In this document: one piece after another, positions 20,661 to 30,266 of the stretch
Position numbering within the stretch: the first letter of the stretch is position 1
Layout of the letters: the number at the start of each line of letters is the position of its first letter
Source of the DNA: Asaia bogorensis
Lineage (GTDB): Bacteria > Pseudomonadota > Alphaproteobacteria > Acetobacterales > Acetobacteraceae
Direction of reading: 5' to 3'
Length of the DNA stretch: 64,000 nt
Assembly (NCBI GenBank): GCA_943333505.2
Contig: CALQTN020000014.1
Span: forward strand, 1-64,000
Program-made: the position numbers and the translations under genes
The notes under the pieces: model-generated
Database searches by the model: none
What the model was told of the DNA's origin: nothing
What the model saw: the letters and a program-made list of their open reading frames with translations, nothing else

Positions 20661-21899
20661 ATGTCATCCGAGATCAAAGTCCCGAGCCTGGGCGAAAGCG
20701 TCAGCACCGCCACCATCGCGCGCTGGATGAAGGCGCCGGGCGATGCGGTGGCCGCCGATGAACCGGTGGTGGAACTCGAAACCGACAAGGTGACGGTCGA
20801 AGTGCCGGCGCCAATGGCGGGGATATTGTCGGAAATCCTGACCCCGGAAGGGGCGGAAGTCACCGTTGGCACCATCCTCGGGCTTGTGACAGCAGGCATC
20901 GCCGCACCCCAGCAAGTCCATGCCCGCCCGGCCGCCAATCCGGCCGCAGGGGTCAACCCGCCGCCGACGCCGTCTGGCCCGGTATCGCGCCCGGCCACCC
21001 CGCCTGCCGATGTCGCGACCCACGCGCCGTTGCCGGCCGCGGCGAAAATGCTGGAAGAACGCAACCTCGCCCCGGTCGCGCTCGGCGCCGGCACCGGCAA
21101 GGATGGCCGCATCACCAAGGGCGATGTGCTGGATTACCTCGCCCGCCCGGCCCCGGTGGCAGCAGCGGTTGGCGCAAAGCCCACCCGCACCGACCAGGCC
21201 GGCGAGGAGCGGGTGAAAATGACCCGCCTGCGCCGCACCATCGCCATCCGCTTGAAAGAAGCCCAGCACAACGCCGCCATGCTGACCACGTTCAACGAAG
21301 TGGATATGTCGGCGGTCATGGCGCTGCGCACCCAGTACAAGGAAGCCTTCGAAAAGAAACATGGCGGCGTCCGCCTCGGCTTCATGTCGGTCTTCGTGCG
21401 CGCCTGCGTCGCCGCGCTGAAGGAATTCCCGGCAGTGAACGCCGAGATCGACGGCGATGACATCGTCTACAAGCACTTCGTCCACATGGGGATCGCCGTC
21501 GGCGGCGCCAACGGGCTGGTGGTGCCGGTGATCCGCAACGCCGATCAGATGGATCTCGTGCAGATCGAGGCCAAAATCAGCGATTTCGGCCGCCGGGCGC
21601 GGGATGGGCAGTTGAAGTTGGATGAGCTCACCGGCGGCACCTTCAGCATCACCAATGGCGGCGTCTATGGCAGCCTGATGTCCACGCCGATCCTCAACCC
21701 GCCGCAATCGGCAATCCTTGGAATGCACAAAATCCAGGACCGCGCGGTGGTGATCGGCGGCAAGATCGAAATCCGCCCGATGATGTATCTCGCGGTCAGC
21801 TACGACCACCGGATCATCGACGGCAAGGAAGCGGTGTCGTTCCTGGTGCGGGTGAAGGAAAGCGTGGAAGACCCGCGCCGGTTGCTGCTGGGGGTTTAG
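20661..21899 (+). CDS. sucB: 2-oxoglutarate dehydrogenase E2 (dihydrolipoyl succinyltransferase)
   Basis: E2 is the core of the 2-oxoglutarate dehydrogenase complex and moves the succinyl group to CoA. In 412 residues it has one lipoyl domain (lipoyl-Lys 43 in [11 protein letters not shown]), a Pro/Ala-rich linker, a peripheral subunit-binding domain ([32 protein letters not shown]) and the catalytic domain ending [12 protein letters not shown] with His 383 and Asp 387. Length is normal. It follows sucA by 71 nt. No E3 (lpd) gene follows, unlike in many relatives. Confidence 0.97.
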   Translation: MSSEIKVPSLGESVSTATIARWMKAPGDAVAADEPVVELETDKVTVEVPAPMAGILSEILTPEGAEVTVGTILGLVTAGIAAPQQVHARPAANPAAGVNPPPTPSGPVSRPATPPADVATHAPLPAAAKMLEERNLAPVALGAGTGKDGRITKGDVLDYLARPAPVAAAVGAKPTRTDQAGEERVKMTRLRRTIAIRLKEAQHNAAMLTTFNEVDMSAVMALRTQYKEAFEKKHGGVRLGFMSVFVRACVAALKEFPAVNAEIDGDDIVYKHFVHMGIAVGGANGLVVPVIRNADQMDLVQIEAKISDFGRRARDGQLKLDELTGGTFSITNGGVYGSLMSTPILNPPQSAILGMHKIQDRAVVIGGKIEIRPMMYLAVSYDHRIIDGKEAVSFLVRVKESVEDPRRLLLGV

Positions 21900-22003
21900 A
21901 CCCCCACCCGACGCCCTGAGCGAAACTGTCATATTCTCGCGATTGACCGACTGATTCTGCCATGACAAGGGCAACTACAATCCAGTAAATTCGGGAGCGA
22001 CAC

Positions 22004-23281
22004 GTGAAGCTTTTCAGACTTGACGCTATGCTCGCCCCCTTGGCGGCCTTCGCGTTGACTGCTTTTGCGGGCGCGGCAACGTCCAATGCCGCAGAAACCT
22101 ATCGCTGGGTGCAGTTTGTCCCCGCCGGCGTCGAAGCCCGCGTGGTCACCGATGCGGCCACCTGCCCGACCGCGCGCATCGATGGCGCCGATGTCGCGAT
22201 GGCAGAACGGTCGGCACCAGGGCCAGGCTATCCGGTTCGCGGCTGTGCGGTGGCCATCCCATCAGGTGCCAAGGCGCTTGCAGTTGACGGCGTGCCGCTG
22301 ACGCTGCCGAGCGCGAACCCGCAGAAGATCGTTGTCCTCGGCGATACCGGATGCCGGATGAAGGGCAAGAAGGTTCAGGCATGCAATGACGTCAACGCCT
22401 GGCCGTTCCGCCTGGTGGCCGAGGTGATCGCGGCGATGAAGCCCGATCTGGTCATCCATGTCGGTGATTATCACTATCGCGAAACCGCCTGCCCGGACGG
22501 CAATCTTGGCTGCGCCGGCAGTCCCTACGGCGATAATTGGGCGGTCTGGCGGGCCGATTTCTTCGGGCCGGCGGAAAATCTGCTGCGCACGGTCCCGTGG
22601 ATGCCGATCCGCGGCAATCACGAGGAGTGCAATCGCGGTGGCAAAGGCTGGAGCCGGACACTCGAAGCCTATGCGTTCAACGCTGCCGCAGGCTGCAATA
22701 CAGCCGGTGAGCCCTTCGTGGTGACATTGCCCGGCCTGACATTGGGCGTGCTGGATGTATCCACAGCCGAAGAGGAAAAAATCAATCCGCAGCAGGCCGC
22801 AACGTTCCGCGCCCAGATGCAGGCACTGGCGCCGCGTCTGGTCGGGCCGTCATGGCTGTTGATGCATCGACCGGCGTGGAGCGTCGAGGAAATCGAGAAA
22901 GGCCAAACCGTCGGCGATAATCGTACCCTGGCCGCCGCATTTGGTGACGGCGCCCTGCCATCCAATGTCGGGCTGATGCTGTCCGGGCATCACCACACCT
23001 TCCAGGTGTTCAACTACGCGTCCGACCTGCCGACACAGGTGATATCTGGCCATGGTGGCGACTATCTCGATGATGGCGCGCCGATCAATCCGGCCGGGTT
23101 TGTGGTCAACGGGGTGACGGTCAAAAGCGGGATTAACCAGCCCAAGGCGTTCGGGTTTTCGATGTTCCAACGCGGTGCGAACAGTGAATGGTCCCTCACT
23201 AACCACGACGCGCACGGCAAGATCGTGGCATCGTGCAGTGTCAAACATCGGTCGGTCGATTGCGTCCCGGTTGGTGGCTGA
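22004..23281 (+). CDS. Secreted calcineurin-like metallophosphoesterase
   Basis: The 425-residue protein starts with a signal peptide (MKLFRLDAMLAPLAAFALTA, then FAGAATSNAAE), so it should be periplasmic. The metallophosphoesterase motifs are all present: VVLGDTGCR, VIHVGDYHYRE, IRGNHEECNRG, WLLMHRPAW and LSGHHHTFQ. These ligate a dinuclear metal centre. A Cys-rich insert (ACPDGNLGCAGSPYGDNW) suggests disulfides. It starts at GTG 22004 after GGGAGCGACAC. The substrate is unknown. It lies alone between sucB and a repeat and is not obviously in an operon. Confidence 0.85.
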   Translation: MKLFRLDAMLAPLAAFALTAFAGAATSNAAETYRWVQFVPAGVEARVVTDAATCPTARIDGADVAMAERSAPGPGYPVRGCAVAIPSGAKALAVDGVPLTLPSANPQKIVVLGDTGCRMKGKKVQACNDVNAWPFRLVAEVIAAMKPDLVIHVGDYHYRETACPDGNLGCAGSPYGDNWAVWRADFFGPAENLLRTVPWMPIRGNHEECNRGGKGWSRTLEAYAFNAAAGCNTAGEPFVVTLPGLTLGVLDVSTAEEEKINPQQAATFRAQMQALAPRLVGPSWLLMHRPAWSVEEIEKGQTVGDNRTLAAAFGDGALPSNVGLMLSGHHHTFQVFNYASDLPTQVISGHGGDYLDDGAPINPAGFVVNGVTVKSGINQPKAFGFSMFQRGANSEWSLTNHDAHGKIVASCSVKHRSVDCVPVGG

Positions 23282-23302
23282 CATCGGTAGGTGCGAAGAT
23301 AT

Positions 23303-23405
23303 TAGAGCGTGATGACCGCTGATAGGCGCGGTCATCACGCTCTAACTCTTTGTTTGGTCGCGTGGCCAGACCTTCGGTGATTCCACCTACGGTCATCACG
23401 CGCTA
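23303..23405. repeat. Modular palindromic repeat, modules A+B
   Basis: Module A (23303-23344) is a near-perfect hairpin with arms TAGAGCGTGATGACCGC and GCGGTCATCACGCTCTA around TGATAGGC. Module B (23345-23405) reads ACTCTTTGTTTGGTCGCGTG and onward to GGTCATCACGCGCTA. It is the reverse complement of the first module at 16294. The right end supplies the stop codon of the antitoxin remnant on the minus strand. Confidence 0.9.
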
Positions 23406-23528
23406 GGCTGCTTGAACCAGAAAACGCCGAACCAGCGCTTCGGCGTTTCCAACGTTTGTCGCGTGCATGCGGGCTGCCAGACGTTCGGCGAGCATATTGA
23501 CCTCTGCACTCCGGATATTGAGCGGCAT
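23403..23528 (-). pseudogene. Truncated VapB-like (Rv0623/PSK type) antitoxin remnant
   Basis: A 41-codon frame starts MPLNIRSAEVNMLAERLAAR and ends in RRFLVQAA, then TAG. The (A/P)LNIR...(L/A)ERLAA...(E)ALVRR layout is that of short VapB-type antitoxins with a ribbon-helix-helix-like DNA-binding half, which are usually about 70-90 residues. The toxin-binding half is missing. The frame runs into the repeat ending at 23405, and the repeat's terminal TAG is its stop codon. AGGTGACGCC just before the ATG could serve as a ribosome-binding site. No toxin gene is adjacent. It may still make a small DNA-binding protein. Confidence 0.55.
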
Positions 23529-23557
23529 GGCGTCACCTGTGTAGCCGATGGTCGGCT

Positions 23558-23577
23558 GTAGTATACGCAAATCCTAC
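23558..23577. promoter_or_regulatory. Imperfect palindrome upstream of the antitoxin remnant
   Basis: GTAGTATACG CAAATCCTAC is an imperfect inverted repeat (14 of 20 positions symmetric) that includes GTATAC. It lies 29 nt upstream of the remnant antitoxin start and about 90 nt upstream of ispG. It could be a leftover antitoxin operator or part of the ispG promoter region. Confidence 0.3.
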
Positions 23578-23665
23578 GTCGATCACGACACCAAATCCCT
23601 GCCAAGTTTGCGCCAAACCGCCCGAACTGGCATGATGCAGCCTCCCAAAATCACGAGACCACGCC

Positions 23666-24799
23666 ATGAGCTACCGCCCCTACCAGCACATCGAACGCCG
23701 CAAATCCCGCCAGGTGATGGTCGGATCCGTGCCTGTCGGCGGCGGTGCGCCGATCGCGGTGCAAACCATGACCAACACGCTGACCACCGATGTCGCGGCA
23801 ACCGTCGCCCAGATCAAGCGGTCGGAAAAAGCCGGCGTCGATATCGTCCGCGTGTCCTGCCCCGATCAGGAAAGCGCGCTGGCGCTGAAGGACATCATCC
23901 GCCAGGTCGATGTCCCGATCGTTGCCGACATCCATTTCCACTATCGCCGTGCGATTGAGGCTGCTCAGAGTGGCGCCGCCTGTCTGCGCATCAACCCTGG
24001 CAATATCGGCAGTGCGGCGCGGGTCCGCGAAGTGATCCAGGCGGCGCGCGACCACAACGTGTCGATGCGCATCGGGGTCAACGCGGGATCGCTCGAACGC
24101 CATCTGCTGGAAAAATACGGCGAGCCCAACCCGGAAGCCTTGGTGGAAAGCGCGCTCGAACACGCCAAAATTCTGCAGGACAATGATTTCCACAATTTCA
24201 AGATCAGCGTGAAGGCGTCCGACGTCTTCATGGCCGTCGCCGCCTATCAGCAATTGGCCGAAATTTGCGACCATCCGCTGCATGTCGGCATCACCGAAGC
24301 CGGCGGCAAGCGCACCGGCACGGTGAAATCGGCAATCGGTATCGGTAATCTGCTCTGGGCCGGGATTGGCGACACGATCCGGGTTTCCCTGTCGGCCGAA
24401 CCGGAAGAAGAAGTCCATGTCGGTTGGGAAATCCTCAAATCCCTCGGCATCCGCCATCGCGGCGTGCGGATCATTTCCTGCCCATCCTGTGCCCGCCAGG
24501 GCTTCAACGTGATCGACACGGTGCAAACCCTGGAAGAACGCCTCGCCCATATCGAAACCCCGATGACGCTGTCGATCATCGGCTGCGTGGTGAACGGCCC
24601 GGGTGAGGCGCTGATGACCGATATCGGCATCACCGGCGGCGGCGCTGGGCGGCACATGGTCTACAATGCCGGCAAGACCGACCATACGATCGAGGCCGGC
24701 GACATGGTCAACCATATTGTTGACCTCGTATCCGCCAAGGCCGAACTGATCGAAGCCGAACTGGCAGCCGCCAAGCGCGCAAAACTCGCGGCGGAGTAA
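23666..24799 (+). CDS. ispG: 4-hydroxy-3-methylbut-2-enyl diphosphate synthase (flavodoxin)
   Basis: IspG converts methylerythritol cyclodiphosphate to HMBPP in the MEP isoprenoid pathway, directly before IspH. The 377 residues begin with a TIM barrel ([47 protein letters not shown]) and end with the iron-sulfur domain containing [17 protein letters not shown] and [20 protein letters not shown]. The cluster cysteines and Glu are present. Length is the usual bacterial short form. It is followed by hisS after 29 nt, a common gene order. Confidence 0.97.
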   Translation: MSYRPYQHIERRKSRQVMVGSVPVGGGAPIAVQTMTNTLTTDVAATVAQIKRSEKAGVDIVRVSCPDQESALALKDIIRQVDVPIVADIHFHYRRAIEAAQSGAACLRINPGNIGSAARVREVIQAARDHNVSMRIGVNAGSLERHLLEKYGEPNPEALVESALEHAKILQDNDFHNFKISVKASDVFMAVAAYQQLAEICDHPLHVGITEAGGKRTGTVKSAIGIGNLLWAGIGDTIRVSLSAEPEEEVHVGWEILKSLGIRHRGVRIISCPSCARQGFNVIDTVQTLEERLAHIETPMTLSIIGCVVNGPGEALMTDIGITGGGAGRHMVYNAGKTDHTIEAGDMVNHIVDLVSAKAELIEAELAAAKRAKLAAE

Positions 24800-24828
24800 T
24801 CCGCCCGCCATCCCGCAGGACCAACATA

Positions 24829-26067
24829 GTGGCCAACGACCTCCAGCCTGTTCGCGGCACCCGCGACCTTATCGGCGATGATGCCCGCCGCCATTTCCAC
24901 GTCGTCGATGTCGCGCGCCGCGTCGCCGCGACGTACGGTTTCGATGAATGGTCCACCCCGATCTTTGAACAGACCGCTGTCTTCGCGCGCGGCCTGGGTG
25001 ACACCACCGACGTGGTGATGAAGGAAATGTACAGCTTCCCCGATCGCGGCGGCGAAAGCCTGACCTTGCGGCCGGAAGCCACCGCCGGGATCTGCCGGGC
25101 GCTGGTCAGCAACGGCCTGACCCAGTCGCTGCCACAAAAGGTGTTCTACACCGGCCCGATGTTCCGCTACGAACGGCCGCAGAAAGGCCGCTACCGCCAG
25201 TTCCACCAAATCGATGTCGAAGTGCTCGGCAGCGGTGAACCGCTGGCGGATGCCGAGGTCATTGCCTGCGGCTGGTCGATCCTGAAAGCCCTCGGCGTCG
25301 CGAAGGATGTGGTGCTGGAACTGAATACGCTGGGCGATCCGGAAAGCCGGGCCGCCTATCGGACGGCCCTGATCACGTATTTCTCGGCGTACAAGGATCA
25401 ATTATCCGAAGACAGCCAAGGCCGCCTGGAACGCAATCCGCTGCGCGTGGTGGACAGCAAGGACCCTGGCGACAAGGCGCTGGTCGCCAACGCGCCAACC
25501 ATCCACCCCTATCTCAACGCCGCATCGGCGAAATTCTACGATGATCTGCGCCGCCATCTCGACCGGATCGGCGTGCCGGTGATCGAAAACCCGCGCATTG
25601 TGCGCGGCCTCGACTATTACAGCCACACCGCCTTCGAATTCGTCACCTCCGCGCTCGGCTCCCAAGGCACCGTGCTGGGCGGCGGACGTTATGATGGCCT
25701 GGTGGAAGAAATGGGCGGGCCGCACACGCCCTGCGTCGGCTGGGCGGCGGGCGTGGAACGGCTGGCCATGTTGCTCGATGCAGCGCCGGCAGCACCGAAA
25801 GGTGTGGCCGTTATCCCGGTCGGCGATGCGGCGGAAGCGGTCGCGCTTGATGTCGTGCAGGCCCTGCGCGATGCCGGTATCCGTGCCGAGATGGGCTATC
25901 GCGGCAACCTCAAGCGCCGCATGGAGCGTGCCAACCGCACCGGTGCGCGCGCGGCGATCATCCTGGGTGAGGCTGAAATCGCCCGCGGTGTCGCCCAGTT
26001 GAAAGACCTTGAAACCGGGGATCAGGCTGAAGTGGCGATCGCCGATCTGGTGTCGAAACTGGCATGA
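24829..26067 (+). CDS. hisS: Histidyl-tRNA synthetase
   Basis: This class II aminoacyl-tRNA synthetase charges tRNA-His. The 412 residues include the N-terminal [12 protein letters not shown], motif 2 ([20 protein letters not shown]), the His-specific [14 protein letters not shown] motif, and motif 3 ([14 protein letters not shown]... [14 protein letters not shown]). The C-terminal anticodon-binding domain follows. The start is GTG at 24829, after GCAGGACC. The stop overlaps the prfA start (ATGA). Confidence 0.97.
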   Translation: MANDLQPVRGTRDLIGDDARRHFHVVDVARRVAATYGFDEWSTPIFEQTAVFARGLGDTTDVVMKEMYSFPDRGGESLTLRPEATAGICRALVSNGLTQSLPQKVFYTGPMFRYERPQKGRYRQFHQIDVEVLGSGEPLADAEVIACGWSILKALGVAKDVVLELNTLGDPESRAAYRTALITYFSAYKDQLSEDSQGRLERNPLRVVDSKDPGDKALVANAPTIHPYLNAASAKFYDDLRRHLDRIGVPVIENPRIVRGLDYYSHTAFEFVTSALGSQGTVLGGGRYDGLVEEMGGPHTPCVGWAAGVERLAMLLDAAPAAPKGVAVIPVGDAAEAVALDVVQALRDAGIRAEMGYRGNLKRRMERANRTGARAAIILGEAEIARGVAQLKDLETGDQAEVAIADLVSKLA

Positions 26068-27122
26068 GCCTCGATTTCCGCCTCGACCGCATCGTTGCCC
26101 GCGCCGATGAACTGCGCGCGATGATGTCCGAAGACCTCGGTGGGGAAGCCTTCGTCAAGGCATCGAAAGAACTTGCCGAGATCGAACCCGTGGTCGCCCG
26201 CGTCGATGACCTGCGCGCCGCGCAGAAGGCCGAGGACGAAGCCCGGGCCATGCTGTCCGACCCGGAAATGAAGGAAATGGCGGAAGCCGAGCTGTTCGAG
26301 CTCAAGGACCGCATCCCGGTGATCGAGCGCGAAATCCGCCTGGCATTGCTGCCGAAAGATGCGGCGGACGAACGCGATGGCATTCTCGAAATCCGCCCGG
26401 CCGCCGGTGGCGACGAGGCCGCATTGTTCGCGGCCGAACTTTTCGCGATGTACCAAAAATATGCCGCCTTCCGGGGCTGGCGGTTCGAAGTGATGGAATA
26501 CGATGCCACCGAACTCGGCGGGCTGAAAGGCGCGATCGCTGAGGTTGGCGGCAAGGGCGTGTTCGCCCGGTTGAAGTTCGAATCTGGCGTTCACCGCGTC
26601 CAACGCGTACCGGCAACCGAAAGTCAGGGCCGCATTCACACCTCGACCGTGACTGTCGCTGTATTGCCGGAAGCCCAGGAGGTTGATGTCGCCATCGACG
26701 AGGGCGATTTGCGGATCGACGTTTATCGCGCATCGGGCGCCGGCGGGCAGCACGTCAACAAGACGGAATCGGCCGTGCGCATCACCCATCTGCCGACCGG
26801 GATCGTGGTGGCGATGCAGGAAGAACGCAGCCAGCACAAGAATAAAGCCAAGGCGATGAAAATTCTGCGGGCACGGATGTACGAAGCCCAGCGCAGCAGC
26901 CTCGCCGCCACCCGCGCCGCCGACCGCAAGGGGCAAGTCGGCACCGGCGATCGCAGTGAACGCATTCGCACCTATAATTTCCCCCAAGGGCGGGTGTCGG
27001 ATCATCGGATCGAACTGACCTTGTACAAGCTCGACCGGGTGATGCAGGGCGACCTCGACCCGTTCGTTGACGCGTTGATTGCCGATGACCAGGCCACCCG
27101 CATGGCAGCGGACGAAATCTGA
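26064..27122 (+). CDS. prfA: Peptide chain release factor 1
   Basis: RF1 recognises UAA and UAG stop codons and triggers peptide release. The 352 residues have the GGQ motif at 227-229 ([16 protein letters not shown]) and the codon-recognition [13 protein letters not shown] region. In RF1 the tripeptide motif is normally PxT, and here PAT is seen. It overlaps hisS by 4 nt. The prmC methyltransferase that modifies the GGQ glutamine is usually the next gene, but here a convergent ABC transporter operon follows. Confidence 0.97.
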   Translation: MSLDFRLDRIVARADELRAMMSEDLGGEAFVKASKELAEIEPVVARVDDLRAAQKAEDEARAMLSDPEMKEMAEAELFELKDRIPVIEREIRLALLPKDAADERDGILEIRPAAGGDEAALFAAELFAMYQKYAAFRGWRFEVMEYDATELGGLKGAIAEVGGKGVFARLKFESGVHRVQRVPATESQGRIHTSTVTVAVLPEAQEVDVAIDEGDLRIDVYRASGAGGQHVNKTESAVRITHLPTGIVVAMQEERSQHKNKAKAMKILRARMYEAQRSSLAATRAADRKGQVGTGDRSERIRTYNFPQGRVSDHRIELTLYKLDRVMQGDLDPFVDALIADDQATRMAADEI

Positions 27123-27164
27123 CCCTGGGTTGTACCCGTCGGGGGCCGGCCAACCCGATGCGCA

Positions 27165-27217
27165 ATACCAAGCGCCCGAATGGCTGGAAGAGTCAGCCAT
27201 CCGGGCGCTTGGTATTA
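27165..27217. terminator. Long inverted repeat between prfA and the ABC operon
   Basis: The arms 27165-27187 and 27195-27217 (23 nt each, starting AATACCAAGCGCCCG) pair with a single mismatch around the 7-nt loop GAAGAGT. The right arm contains the TAA stop (27215-27217) of the convergent permease gene. There is no clear T-run, so it may act as a transcript-end stabiliser or a bidirectional terminator. Confidence 0.65.
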
Positions 27218-28054
27218 CTTCAGCCCGCTCCGGGTAAAGCTGTTGACGATCTGGCGCTGTAACAAGGCATAGATCGCCAGGATCGGCAGGCAAGCCAACG
27301 TCGCCGCTGCCATGAGCGGGCCCCAATGATTGCCTTCGCTGGTCATGAACATCTGCAACCCGATCTGGATCACCGCCTGGTCGAGGCTGCGCAACACCAG
27401 CAGCGGCCAAAAATATTCGTTCCAGGCGGTGATGAACAGCAGGATCGCCAGCGAAGCGATCGATGCCCGCAGCGCCGGCAGCATCAGCCGCAGCAAAATC
27501 CGCCATTCCCCGGCGCCATCGATGCGCGCAGCCTCAATCACCTCCCGCGGGAAGGCCTGCATCGACTGGCACAGCAGCATAATGGCAAAGGCCGAGGCGG
27601 CGTTGGGAATGACAAGTGCTGCCAGGGTATCCAGCAGGCCAAGCCGGGTCACCAGCACGAAATTCGGCACCATGATCACCTGCGCCGGCACCAGCCAGGT
27701 CACCACCAGCAGCGCCGTCAGCGCCTTGGTGTAACGGTTGGGCCAGCGCGCGATCGCGTAGGCGGCCGGGATTGCCGTCACCAGTTGCAGCACGGTGATT
27801 GACGTTGCCATGATCGCGGTATTGGCCAGAATGGCGCCAAATGGGATTTCGCGCAGCAGGCGCGCATAATTTTCGAGGCTCGGGGTTTCCGGCCATAATC
27901 GGGTCGAGAAGATGTCGTTTTCCGGCCGCAGCGAGGTTACCACCGCCCAGTAGAGCGGAAAAATGCTGAGAAAGCTCAAGCCCCCCAGCAACGCGTGTGC
28001 GCGGGCAGCCCTCAACCGGCCCGCAAGCCGGGTTTCACTCCACCGGCGCTGCAT
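27215..28054 (-). CDS. Carbohydrate/glycerol-phosphate-type ABC permease, MalG/UgpE-like
   Basis: This inner-membrane permease of the CUT1 class has 279 residues and six predicted helices. The cytoplasmic EAA loop is visible as EVIEAARIDGAGEWRILLRL, the contact site for the ATPase. The C-terminal LACLPILAIYALLQRQIVNS, followed by FTRSGLK, closely resembles MalG/UgpE. It overlaps the upstream permease gene by 20 nt. It is the last gene of a four-gene operon (phosphoesterase, binding protein, two permeases). The substrate is not certain. Confidence 0.9.
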   Translation of the reverse strand: MQRRWSETRLAGRLRAARAHALLGGLSFLSIFPLYWAVVTSLRPENDIFSTRLWPETPSLENYARLLREIPFGAILANTAIMATSITVLQLVTAIPAAYAIARWPNRYTKALTALLVVTWLVPAQVIMVPNFVLVTRLGLLDTLAALVIPNAASAFAIMLLCQSMQAFPREVIEAARIDGAGEWRILLRLMLPALRASIASLAILLFITAWNEYFWPLLVLRSLDQAVIQIGLQMFMTSEGNHWGPLMAAATLACLPILAIYALLQRQIVNSFTRSGLK

Positions 28055-28979
28055 GTCGCCGCATCACATAAAGGCAGGCCGCCGCCACCACCGCATAGAC
28101 AGCCAACAGCAACATGCCGGCTGCCGTCGCCCAGCCAATGGCGAAATTGCCAAAACCATAGTCCCACAGCAGATAATAAAGGTTGGTGGTCGCCAGCAGC
28201 GGCCCGCCCTGGGTCAGCACGTTGATGTAGACAAAGCTCCATTGTGCGCCATGCAACAAGGTCAGCATGGTCACCAGCAGCAAAGCCGGGCGGATCAGTG
28301 GCACGATCACATGACGGGCGATCTGGAACTCGCTGGCGCCGTCCAGCCTGGCGGCCTCCATCAGGCCGCGATCAACGTCGGCGATCGCCGCCGAGAAAAT
28401 GATCGCTGAGAACCCGATCAGTTTCCATCCGGTGATGAAGATGATGCTCCAGATCGCGATCGACGGGTCTTGCAGGAACGCCACCGGCGGGAAACCCAGC
28501 CCGGTGATCAACGCGTTGACCACGCCATGCGACGGATTGAGCAGCCAGCGCCAAACAATGGCCACGACAATTGGGGCGATTACCATGGGCACAAAAATCA
28601 GCGCCCGGTAAAGATCGCCAAGCCAGCCACCGACGCCACCCGCCAGTAGCGCCACCACGAGCGGCAAGGCCACGGTCAGCGGCAACAGGCCGAGCGTATA
28701 GATGACGGTATTCCACGCCGCCCGATGCAACTCGCGCAATTCCAGCAACCGGGCGTAGTTGTCCAGCCCGACATAGGCCGGTGGCATGGTCGGCAGCAGG
28801 TTCCATTCATGGAAACTCAGCCACAACGCTTCCAGCAAAGGCGCGTAGGTCCAGACGCCGAGCAGCACGAACGCCGGCGCCAGCATTGCTAACGCCATCC
28901 CCCATTCGCGCTGACGGCGGCGCACCCGCACCACCGCCCGACGCGTCGCGATGGCGCCTAACGTTGCCGCATGCGACAT
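28035..28979 (-). CDS. ABC permease, MalF/UgpA-like
   Basis: This is the partner permease, 314 residues, with about six transmembrane helices after a basic N-terminus (RVRRRQREWGMALAMLAPAF). The EAA loop is LMEAARLDGASEFQIARHVI, and the downstream LVTMLTLLHGAQWSFVYINV plus LTQGGP is typical of UgpA/MalF. It starts one nucleotide before the stop of the binding-protein gene (28980), so translation is probably coupled. With the other permease it would form the membrane channel. Confidence 0.9.
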   Translation of the reverse strand: MSHAATLGAIATRRAVVRVRRRQREWGMALAMLAPAFVLLGVWTYAPLLEALWLSFHEWNLLPTMPPAYVGLDNYARLLELRELHRAAWNTVIYTLGLLPLTVALPLVVALLAGGVGGWLGDLYRALIFVPMVIAPIVVAIVWRWLLNPSHGVVNALITGLGFPPVAFLQDPSIAIWSIIFITGWKLIGFSAIIFSAAIADVDRGLMEAARLDGASEFQIARHVIVPLIRPALLLVTMLTLLHGAQWSFVYINVLTQGGPLLATTNLYYLLWDYGFGNFAIGWATAAGMLLLAVYAVVAAACLYVMRRHAAPVE

Positions 28980-30266
28980 TCAGCGCGGCATGAGCGCTTG
29001 GGCACGGCCCTGGGCGGCACGCAGGATTTGGCCCGGATCGCCATCGCCGAAGACAGCCTCGTTGACCGCCGCCATTTCGATCTTGCCGATCTGGCGATAA
29101 TTGGCACCCGGCATCGACTCCCAGCGCGCCAGCTTGGCCAGCTGAACCAGGTTCGGCCGCACCAGCGGGTTTTCCCGGGTCCAGGCGCCGAGATAGGCCG
29201 GGTCATCAACGATATCCAGCCGCAGCGGCAGATAGCCGATCTTACTGGTAATGATGGTGTACCCAAGCTTCGATGTCAGGTATTTCATCAATTCCCAGGC
29301 CGCACGCTGCTTGGCGGGGTCCTTGGACATGATGAACAGAGCGCTGCCGGAATTGGTCGGATGGGTCGGCTTGTCGCCAAACGCAGGCATCGGGGCCGCG
29401 CGCAATTCCCATTTGCCCTTGGACGCCGCCAGCATTGCGCGCTGATAGGCGCTGGTTGTCAGCAGCATGCCAAGATTACCGGCCATCATCTGGTCGGTCG
29501 CGTCGCCCTCGGGAATTTTGGGCATGGCGCCGCTGCGCACCAGGTCGCGCACCACCGCCACCGCCTCGACCGCCGCCGGGTCGGCAAACATCAGCTTGCG
29601 GCGATCTTCCGACAGGACACGCCCGCCATTGGACAGCACGATCGCCTGGTAGACCCAGTCGAACTGGCTGAAAATGCTTGGGAATACACCACCCTTAGCG
29701 GTTTTCTGCACGATGGCGAGGCCGGCCGCCTTGACCTCGTCCCAGGTTTTCGGCGGCATGTCGGGGTTGAGCCCGGCAGCCTTAAACAAGTCCGCGTTGT
29801 AGAACAATACCGGGGTCGAAAACGTATAGGCCAGCCCATAAATCTTGCCCGACAACGCGCCAAGTTGCAGCCCGGCCGGCACCATACCGGCGGTATGGGC
29901 GGCCCATTCCTGTTTCGGGACGATGTCATCAAGCGCCGGCACGGCGAGCGCGTTCACAATGAAGTCGAGATCATTGAAAATCAGCTGCGCCACATCCGGC
30001 GTACGGCCTGCGGCAATATCTGCCTGCACCCGGGTCGCCATGTCATTGGACGGCACCGCCACGCCGGTTACCTTGATCGACGGGTTTTCCGTCATAAAGC
30101 CGGCGATCAGTTCGCGGGTCGCATCGCCACCCAGCCCTGCGGTCGCAAGGTTATAGTTATAGAAATTGATGGTTACTGGCGCGTCGGTTTTCGGACCAAT
30201 GGCGGCATTGGCAGGTCCGGCGACAAGCGACAGCAGCCCGGCAGTGGCGGCGCGCCGGGTAATCAC
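28980..30266 (-). CDS. Extracellular solute-binding protein, family 1 (UgpB-like)
   Basis: This periplasmic binding protein of the importer has 428 residues. The N-terminal VITRRAATAGLLSLVAGPAN and AAIG look like a Tat or Sec signal peptide with a twin Arg. The body has the family-1 features TINFYNYNLATAG, GRTPDVAQLIFNDLDFIVNA, and GYLPLRLDI near the end. The GTG at 30266 overlaps the phosphoesterase stop (GTGA). The open frame extends 112 codons upstream, but that part is antiparallel to coding sequence and has no family similarity. UgpB binds glycerol-3-phosphate or its diesters, but the ligand here is inferred only from context. Confidence 0.85.
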   Translation of the reverse strand: MITRRAATAGLLSLVAGPANAAIGPKTDAPVTINFYNYNLATAGLGGDATRELIAGFMTENPSIKVTGVAVPSNDMATRVQADIAAGRTPDVAQLIFNDLDFIVNALAVPALDDIVPKQEWAAHTAGMVPAGLQLGALSGKIYGLAYTFSTPVLFYNADLFKAAGLNPDMPPKTWDEVKAAGLAIVQKTAKGGVFPSIFSQFDWVYQAIVLSNGGRVLSEDRRKLMFADPAAVEAVAVVRDLVRSGAMPKIPEGDATDQMMAGNLGMLLTTSAYQRAMLAASKGKWELRAAPMPAFGDKPTHPTNSGSALFIMSKDPAKQRAAWELMKYLTSKLGYTIITSKIGYLPLRLDIVDDPAYLGAWTRENPLVRPNLVQLAKLARWESMPGANYRQIGKIEMAAVNEAVFGDGDPGQILRAAQGRAQALMPR

